Program-made: the position numbers and the translations under genes
Notes under the pieces: generated by a model
Seen by the model: only the letters and a program-made list of their open reading frames with translations
The model's database searches: none
Told to the model about the DNA's origin: nothing
Assembly (NCBI RefSeq): GCF_002995495.1
Contig: NZ_PVZV01000001.1
Location: 682,001-746,000 of the forward strand
Origin: Actinocorallia populi
GTDB lineage: Bacteria > Actinomycetota > Actinomycetes > Streptosporangiales > Streptosporangiaceae
Direction of reading: 5' to 3'
Length of the DNA stretch: 64,000 bases
Part shown: positions 59,323 to 64,000 of the stretch, one piece after another
How positions within the stretch are numbered: position 1 is the first letter of the stretch
Layout of the letters: each line of letters opens with the position of its first letter

Positions 59323-60500
59323 GCCGCTCCCTCCTCCGGCGCGGCCAGGGGCAACCGCGCTCTCACCTCGAATCCCGGACGGCGATCGGCCCGAGGCCCC
59401 GCCGCCGCCGTCCCGCCGCAGGCCGCGGCCCGCTCGCGGATGCCGATCAGCCCGTTGCGGCCGGACGGCAGGACCGTCCCCGCACCGCGGCCGTCGTCGA
59501 CGACGCGGATCTCCAGCGCGGCGGCGCGCCAGCGCAGCCGCACCTCGGCACGGGCCTCCCCGGCGTGCTTGACGATATTGGTCAGCGCCTCCTGCACGAT
59601 CCGGTACGCCGCGACGCCGCAGTCCGCGGGCAGCGGACGCGGCTCGCCCTCGACGTCGTACCGCACCTCCAGCCCGGCTCCGGCGACCTGGCGGACGAGC
59701 GCGGGCAGGTCGTGGACCGTCGGCTGCGGCGCGCGCGTGCCGTCGTCGTCCTTGAGCACGGACAACATCCGGCGCAACTGGTCCAAAGCGTCGCGGCCGG
59801 TGTCGGCGATCGCGTCGAACGCCGCCGAGGCGCGGGCGGGCGCCGTCTCCACCACGACCGGGCCCGCCTCGGCCTGGACGACCATGAGGCTGATCGAATG
59901 CGCCAGGACGTCGTGCATGTCGCGGGCGATGCGGGCGCGTTCCCGTTCGGCGGCGCGCTCCTCGTCCATCCGGCGCTCGCGCTCCAGGCGGAGGGCCCGC
60001 TCGGCGAGGGCGGCCGCCTGCGCGCGGGACCCGGCCGAGGCCCGGCCCAACGCGTACGCGGCGACGTACAGCACGATGCCCCGCGTCGCGGTGTCCGGGG
60101 AGCCGACCGTGATCAGACCGACCAGGCACATCACCGCGAGCAACGACATCCGCACCCGGAACGGGCAGCCGGCCGCGACCCCGTACAGCGCGACGAGCAC
60201 CCCGTACCACAGGGGTTGCGACGCCAGCGGCCCGACGAGGTCGTAGAGGCCGGAGAAGGCGAGGCAGCCCAGCAGGACCGCCACCGGCGCCCGGCGCCGC
60301 GCGGCCAGGGGGAGCGAGGCCCCCACCGCCGCGACATAACCCCACCAGTGCCAGGGCTGCCCGCTGGAGCTCTGCTGGAACAGCAGCGGCGCCGTCTGCG
60401 CCACGGCGGCTCCGGCGGCGAGCGCCGCGTCCGACCAGGGCGAACTCGCCAGGCGGCGGAAGCGTGGGGCCACCGGTACGGGCATGGTGGATTCTTTCAC
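59319..60500 (-). CDS. Sensor histidine kinase (NarL/DesK type)
   Basis: 393 residues. About five membrane helices (WWGYVAAVGASLPLAARRRAPVAVLLGCLAFSGLYDLVG and so on), a coiled coil (ALAERALRLERERRMDEERAAERERARIA), phospho-acceptor His in RDMHDVLAHSISLMVVQAEAG and HATPase domain with IVQEALTNIVKHAGEA and IRVVDDGRGAGT. Starts at GTG 60500, which overlaps the stop of the membrane protein gene (GTGA). Middle gene of a three-gene unit. Confidence 0.9.
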   Translation of the reverse strand: MKESTMPVPVAPRFRRLASSPWSDAALAAGAAVAQTAPLLFQQSSSGQPWHWWGYVAAVGASLPLAARRRAPVAVLLGCLAFSGLYDLVGPLASQPLWYGVLVALYGVAAGCPFRVRMSLLAVMCLVGLITVGSPDTATRGIVLYVAAYALGRASAGSRAQAAALAERALRLERERRMDEERAAERERARIARDMHDVLAHSISLMVVQAEAGPVVVETAPARASAAFDAIADTGRDALDQLRRMLSVLKDDDGTRAPQPTVHDLPALVRQVAGAGLEVRYDVEGEPRPLPADCGVAAYRIVQEALTNIVKHAGEARAEVRLRWRAAALEIRVVDDGRGAGTVLPSGRNGLIGIRERAAACGGTAAAGPRADRRPGFEVRARLPLAAPEEGAA

Positions 60501-61075
60501 GCGGGCAGGGAGACCGCGGGCGCGGAGCGGCGGGCGAGCGGGGCGAGACCGGTGATCAACAGCAGGCCCGCCACGGGCAGCAGGTCCAGTCCTGCGGCTG
60601 CGGCCAGCACGCCGAGCACGACGGCCGCCGCCTGCAGGACCGGGACGGCGCGGACCACAGCCAGATGGCAGGCCGCCACGACCAGGCCGAGGAAGAAGAG
60701 CATCGGCCCCGCCGCGTAGACGGCGATCTCGACGCCGGGAACGTCCTGGACCTCGGAGAACATCCGGCTCATGTCGTCATGATCCGCGGCCAGCGCGCCG
60801 ACGACGAGGTCGATGCCGATCTGCACGAGGGCGCAGACGACCCCGACGGTGGCGCAGACGGCCGTCACCGTGGCGAACGCGCCACGTCCCGCCAGCCGTC
60901 GCAGCTCCCACAGCACCGGGACGAACAGGAGCAGCGAGGCGAAGAAGGCGAGATGCCCGGCCGTCCAGGCGAGTCCGGGCCCGCGCTCCCCGTCCAGCCC
61001 GTCCAGGAGCCGGACGACCCCGTAGACGGTGACCAGGACCGGCGCGGCGACAAAAGCAAAGGAAGAGGACTTCAT
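60497..61075 (-). CDS. Polytopic membrane protein of the kinase operon
   Basis: 192 residues, about five to six helices: FAFVAAPVLVTVYGVVRLLDG, LAWTAGHLAFFASLLLFVPVLWELRRLAG, ATVTAVCATVGVVCALVQIGIDLVVGAL, VYAAGPMLFFLGLVVAACHLAVV and AAAVVLGVLAAAAGLDLLPVAGLLLITG. No family recognised. Its overlap with the kinase suggests it supplies or modulates the signal. ATG at 61075 is chosen because the longer frame adds Arg/Pro-rich non-homologous sequence. Confidence 0.65.
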   Translation of the reverse strand: MKSSSFAFVAAPVLVTVYGVVRLLDGLDGERGPGLAWTAGHLAFFASLLLFVPVLWELRRLAGRGAFATVTAVCATVGVVCALVQIGIDLVVGALAADHDDMSRMFSEVQDVPGVEIAVYAAGPMLFFLGLVVAACHLAVVRAVPVLQAAAVVLGVLAAAAGLDLLPVAGLLLITGLAPLARRSAPAVSLPA

Positions 61076-61276
61076 GCCGGAATCCTCGCCCCGGCCCCCC
61101 GCCCCGGACATCGCCGAAGCGACCCATCTCCGCCCTCCCCCGGACGACGGAGGGCGCCGATGCGCAGGACGCGGGGCACGGTCCTCGACGCCGGGCTCAA
61201 CGATCACGAACCGCAGCCTCGACGGGCACGGCCGTCGTGAGGGTGGCCGCGGAGCCGGGGACGGACCAAGGCCCCG

Positions 61277-62896
61277 TCAGCGGTTTCCCGCGAGGCCGGT
61301 CATCTCGTCAGCGGTGGTCTCGTCATCCCGCGCCTGAGCTTCCGACATCGTCGGTGCTGGGGCGGATGTGGGGTGCAGTCCGCTGATCAGGATGTGTTCG
61401 ATGTAGGGGCCCAGGGTCGATTTCAGGAGGGGCAGGACGGGGGTGAGCTGTTGGGTGATGAAGCGTCGTTCTGCTGCGGTGAGCCGGGCGAAGGCGTCGG
61501 TGATGTGGTCGGCTGTGTGTTCGGGGTGGTTGACCGCGACGCAGAAGCCGTGTGCGTGGTAGCTCTGCTTGGGGCGGTGCAGATGTAGGGAATGCACGTG
61601 TTGCCGGCGGTCGGCGACCATGAGGGTGATTTTGCTGATGGTCACGTGCCGGTACTGCGCAGGCTCGGTCGGGCCGGGGTAGTCGATCTGCAGGAGCTGG
61701 TCGCCTTCTTTGAGTTCGGTGATGTGCAGGCCGGGGTTGACCTGCTGAGCGGCTTCGGGAGAGATGGCCTTCCAGCCGTGCGGTGTGAGGAAGGGGTGGG
61801 AGGCGGTGAAGAAGGGCGGGTAGTCGTTGATCCCGTAGAGCAGTTCGCCTTCCTTCAGCGGCCAGACGATGGTCTGGGGGCTGCGTTGCTCGATCTCACC
61901 GAGGTATCCGCAGACTTGCTCGCCTTGGGTGATCTCTTCGATGGGCTTGGTGGTGCCGTCGGCCATCAGGATGGGTGTGCCTTCGCGGAAGCAGTGCCCG
62001 AAGGGAGCCCTTTCGACGTTGTCTGGATGCGCGCCGGTCAGGAAGTCGTAGTGGGCGTGGTCGGTCAGCCACGTGCCGACGTCCAGGCCGTAGGTGTAGG
62101 CGTTGGTGTAGCTGGTGGAACCGCCGGCGGGGTTGGGGGCGTAGCCGGTGCCGGTGGGACTGCGCCGGTTGGTGGCCGCCAGGACCTGCTCGATGAAGTT
62201 CTGGCCGGTGTAGTGGGCCGACAGCATGGCGTCGTACACGGTCCACCCGGCGGTGAACGCGCGTTCGTGCAGTATCTCCTCCCAGTGACGCTCGACTGCG
62301 CCGGCCAGGTCGGGGCGCAGCAGCCGCACCTTGTACAGGTTGCAGTAGAGCCGTTGGAAGAACTTGCCGCGATCGCTCCGGTAGCCGAACAGTTCTTTGA
62401 TGGTGTAGTGCGGGCTGATCATCTCCTTGGCCAGCTGCTGACCCCAGTCCGAGCGGTCGGCCAGGTAGGTGGCGAAAGGAACGCCGTCTTTGCCGGCATG
62501 GGTGGGGAACAGGAAGCTGTAGTTCTCCCGGGCCAGGGAGATGAAGTCGGGATCGTCCGGTTTGAGACGCGCTTGTACGAAGGCTTGGGCCTTGACCTGG
62601 TCAGCGGTGCGGGAGAAGCCATGGCCGGACACCAGCGCCAGCGACCAGGCCACCAGCGCGGCGGCCACATCGGCCACCCATGGCTGGGCGGCGGTTCTGA
62701 GCGGTGGCGGTGCGTCGGGGAAGAAGACGTCGTGGACGGTCAGGCTGTTTTGCAGTTGAGCGGTGAACACCGTTCCGACGTGCGTACGGACTTGGGCGTC
62801 ATCCATGCTGATCAGTCGGTCGAGGGTCACCATGTCCGGTGGCGGCTCGTACATCCCGGCTTCGAACGCGTCGAGGGTCGAGGACAGGGTGTCCAT
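61277..62896 (-). CDS. Hint (intein/hedgehog-like) domain protein
   Basis: 539 residues, no signal peptide. Residues 1-300 are a helical region of unknown family (LDAFEAGMYEPPPDMVTLDRLIS, AARENYSFLFPTHAGKDGVPFATYLADRSDWGQQLAKEMISPHYTIKELFGY). At Cys302 a Hint domain begins: CFREGTPILMADGTTKPIEEITQGEQVCGY, block B FFTASHPFLTPHGWKAISPEAA, and HSLHLHRPKQSYHAHGFCVAVNH. The active Cys and the TxxH motif suggest self-cleavage at residue 302. The C-terminal 80 residues (after VNHP) are helical. Last of a three-gene unit with a membrane protein and a small beta protein upstream. Confidence 0.75.
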   Translation of the reverse strand: MDTLSSTLDAFEAGMYEPPPDMVTLDRLISMDDAQVRTHVGTVFTAQLQNSLTVHDVFFPDAPPPLRTAAQPWVADVAAALVAWSLALVSGHGFSRTADQVKAQAFVQARLKPDDPDFISLARENYSFLFPTHAGKDGVPFATYLADRSDWGQQLAKEMISPHYTIKELFGYRSDRGKFFQRLYCNLYKVRLLRPDLAGAVERHWEEILHERAFTAGWTVYDAMLSAHYTGQNFIEQVLAATNRRSPTGTGYAPNPAGGSTSYTNAYTYGLDVGTWLTDHAHYDFLTGAHPDNVERAPFGHCFREGTPILMADGTTKPIEEITQGEQVCGYLGEIEQRSPQTIVWPLKEGELLYGINDYPPFFTASHPFLTPHGWKAISPEAAQQVNPGLHITELKEGDQLLQIDYPGPTEPAQYRHVTISKITLMVADRRQHVHSLHLHRPKQSYHAHGFCVAVNHPEHTADHITDAFARLTAAERRFITQQLTPVLPLLKSTLGPYIEHILISGLHPTSAPAPTMSEAQARDDETTADEMTGLAGNR

Positions 62897-63015
62897 GTGC
62901 TGCTCCCGGAAAGTGAGTGGGTGACCAGGTACCGGCGTGCGTGTGTAGGCGCTTGAAAAGGGTTTGCGGCCACGTGGCGAGAGGGCCGCCGACGCGATGG
63001 CGCGGCGCGGATCGG

Positions 63016-63429
63016 TCACACCTGTCCGCGCCATTCGTAGGCCGGGGTGCCGGAGCGGTCGCTGCAGACGGCGGTCAATTGGCCGGTGAACGACCGGCCT
63101 GAAGCGCTGAGCGTCACGTGTCCGCTGAGGTAGAACTCCTCTTCTCCCTCTTCACCCTCTTCCCCGCAGACCAGGTCGGCTACATGGGACACGTCGAAGG
63201 CCACGGTGATGCCGCCGTCGCTGGCGTGGGTGGGGTGTGAGCAGTAGGCGGTGATGTCCTGGGCCCCGATGTGCATGCCCATCCGGGCTCTTCCCTGGGC
63301 GTCCAGTTCGGCAGTGAGGGTCAGCGGCAGCCCCTGCCGGTAGTCGTCGCCGCCGCGGCGAGCGGCTACCTGGGTTTCGTAGGTGACGCCGGGCGGCGCA
63401 GCGGCCCGGCGCTGCTCGGCCGGGGTCAT
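63016..63429 (-). CDS. Small beta-rich protein between membrane protein and Hint genes
   Basis: 137 residues: YETQVAARRGGDDYRQGLPLTLTAELDAQGRARMGMHIGAQDITAYCSHPTHA, ITVAFDVSHVADLVCGEEGEEGEEEFYLSGHVTLSASGRSFTGQLTAVCSDRSG, predicted beta sandwich with an acidic EEGEEGEEE run. No signal peptide and no known family. ATG at 63429 overlaps the membrane protein stop (ATGA). The downstream Hint gene starts about 120 bases later, so the three are probably one unit. Confidence 0.6.
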   Translation of the reverse strand: MTPAEQRRAAAPPGVTYETQVAARRGGDDYRQGLPLTLTAELDAQGRARMGMHIGAQDITAYCSHPTHASDGGITVAFDVSHVADLVCGEEGEEGEEEFYLSGHVTLSASGRSFTGQLTAVCSDRSGTPAYEWRGQV

Positions 63430-64000
63430 GCCGGGCCCGGGTTCGGCGGCGCGGTGGCGCTGCTCCATGCGTTGAGCGCCTTGGCCTGCGGTGAGGGCTC
63501 GGGCAGCGAGTCGACGAACTTGAGGCCCGCATCCTTCATGAAGTCCTCGACCGGGTTGGGGGGCTTGGAGAGCCACCAGCGGATCGCCATCACGACGATG
63601 CCGACCACCGCCAGAGCCGCGCCGAAGACCGGGATCATCACGCTGGAGAAGAAAAGGCCCGCCACTGTGGTGGCGGTGACGGCGAGGGAGATCGCGAAGT
63701 CCACCGCGGTCCACGCGATGTCCCGGCCGGACGTGATGGCGTCCAGCAAGGTGATGAACGACAGCACCGCCAGCGTCACGCTGACGGCTACGCCCAGCAG
63801 CTTCACAACGCCGGAGATCCAGCCCCCTGCGAAGATCTTGCCGAAGATGGTCTTCCCGAGGAGGGCCTTATCGGCTCCCAGTAGGCTCTTGATGTTCCGC
63901 CCGACTTTGGCGATCCATTCCATACCACCGATGATTTTGACCAGTGTTCCACCGATAACCGCGCGCAGCCCGGTGGAGACGGTCCTCTCGACGAGTTTGG
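63426..64000 (-). CDS. Membrane-active protein, partial (runs off window)
   Basis: The frame is open to the window edge: upstream of Met at 63923 it continues KLVERTVSTGLRAVIGG and TLVKIIGG, so the ATG at 63923 need not be the start. Visible part (about 190 residues) has ISGVVKLLGVAVSVTLAVLSFITLLDAI, WTAVDFAISLAVTATTVAGLFFSSVMIPVFGAALAVVGIVVMAIRWWL, i.e. three hydrophobic hairpin-like segments, and a soluble tail DFMKDAGLKFVDSLPEPS. The shape recalls pore-forming or translocation segments of a large toxin-like protein, but no family is recognised. Gene continues beyond 64000. Confidence 0.6.
   Translation of the reverse strand, partial: KLVERTVSTGLRAVIGGTLVKIIGGMEWIAKVGRNIKSLLGADKALLGKTIFGKIFAGGWISGVVKLLGVAVSVTLAVLSFITLLDAITSGRDIAWTAVDFAISLAVTATTVAGLFFSSVMIPVFGAALAVVGIVVMAIRWWLSKPPNPVEDFMKDAGLKFVDSLPEPSPQAKALNAWSSATAPPNPGPA

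Overview
This is a chromosomal window from a high-GC actinobacterium. It carries the actinobacterial block rpsF-ssb-rpsR-rplI-dnaB, an F420-type (DUF385) reductase, two tRNA adenosine deaminase-associated genes beside tadA, and a five-gene SCO2521-SCO2525-type module. Many genes start with GTG and most adjacent genes overlap by 4 bases. The overall style fits Streptosporangiales (Actinomadura or a relative), but genus is not provable from this window.

Region by region. 1-4150 is a decayed accessory strip: a multiply frameshifted gene, two broken IS5-type transposase copies of one family, a secreted DUF2690-type protein in AT-richer DNA, and a broken DUF4096/IS5-type transposase that abuts a DUF559 gene. 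4052-8725: DUF559 protein with a long Pro-rich repeat insert, D,D-carboxypeptidase, barstar-like protein, DNase IV, small coiled-coil protein. 8860-14518: rpsF-ssb-rpsR-rplI, DUF4190 protein, MATE exporter, a dense DnaA-box cluster, dnaB. 14549-24977: Imm49-like protein, aldo/keto reductase, drug exporter, ATPase/B3-B4 pair, XRE-TPR regulator, PH-domain protein, upp, tadA cluster, tRNA-Ser(CGA). 25217-29941: VapB-like orphan, F420-reductase/hemerythrin fusion with divergent MarR, AlkZ-like protein, DUF2157/GDYXXLXY pair. 30016-35611: five-gene ABC importer with a perfect Nur-box palindrome, so probably nickel uptake. 35723-43382: ROK regulator, GDSL hydrolase and NAD(P)-binding protein under a TetR operator, two-component pair, DedA protein, membrane protein. 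43386-50931: GNAT protein, the SCO2521-2525-like module, FAD oxidoreductase. 51226-56647: LysR/MFS pair, cyclase plus ThDP enzyme, VapBC with a perfect operator. 56689-61075: MFS/MerR pair and a membrane protein-kinase-regulator operon. 61277-64000: Hint-domain protein, small protein, and a membrane protein running off the window edge.

The most interesting parts are the uncharacterised SCO2521-2525-type module with a variant P-loop (44264-49762), the Hint-domain operon at the right edge, the helically spaced DnaA boxes in front of dnaB, and the Nur-box-controlled importer. Several perfect long inverted repeats next to regulators allow specific regulatory predictions.
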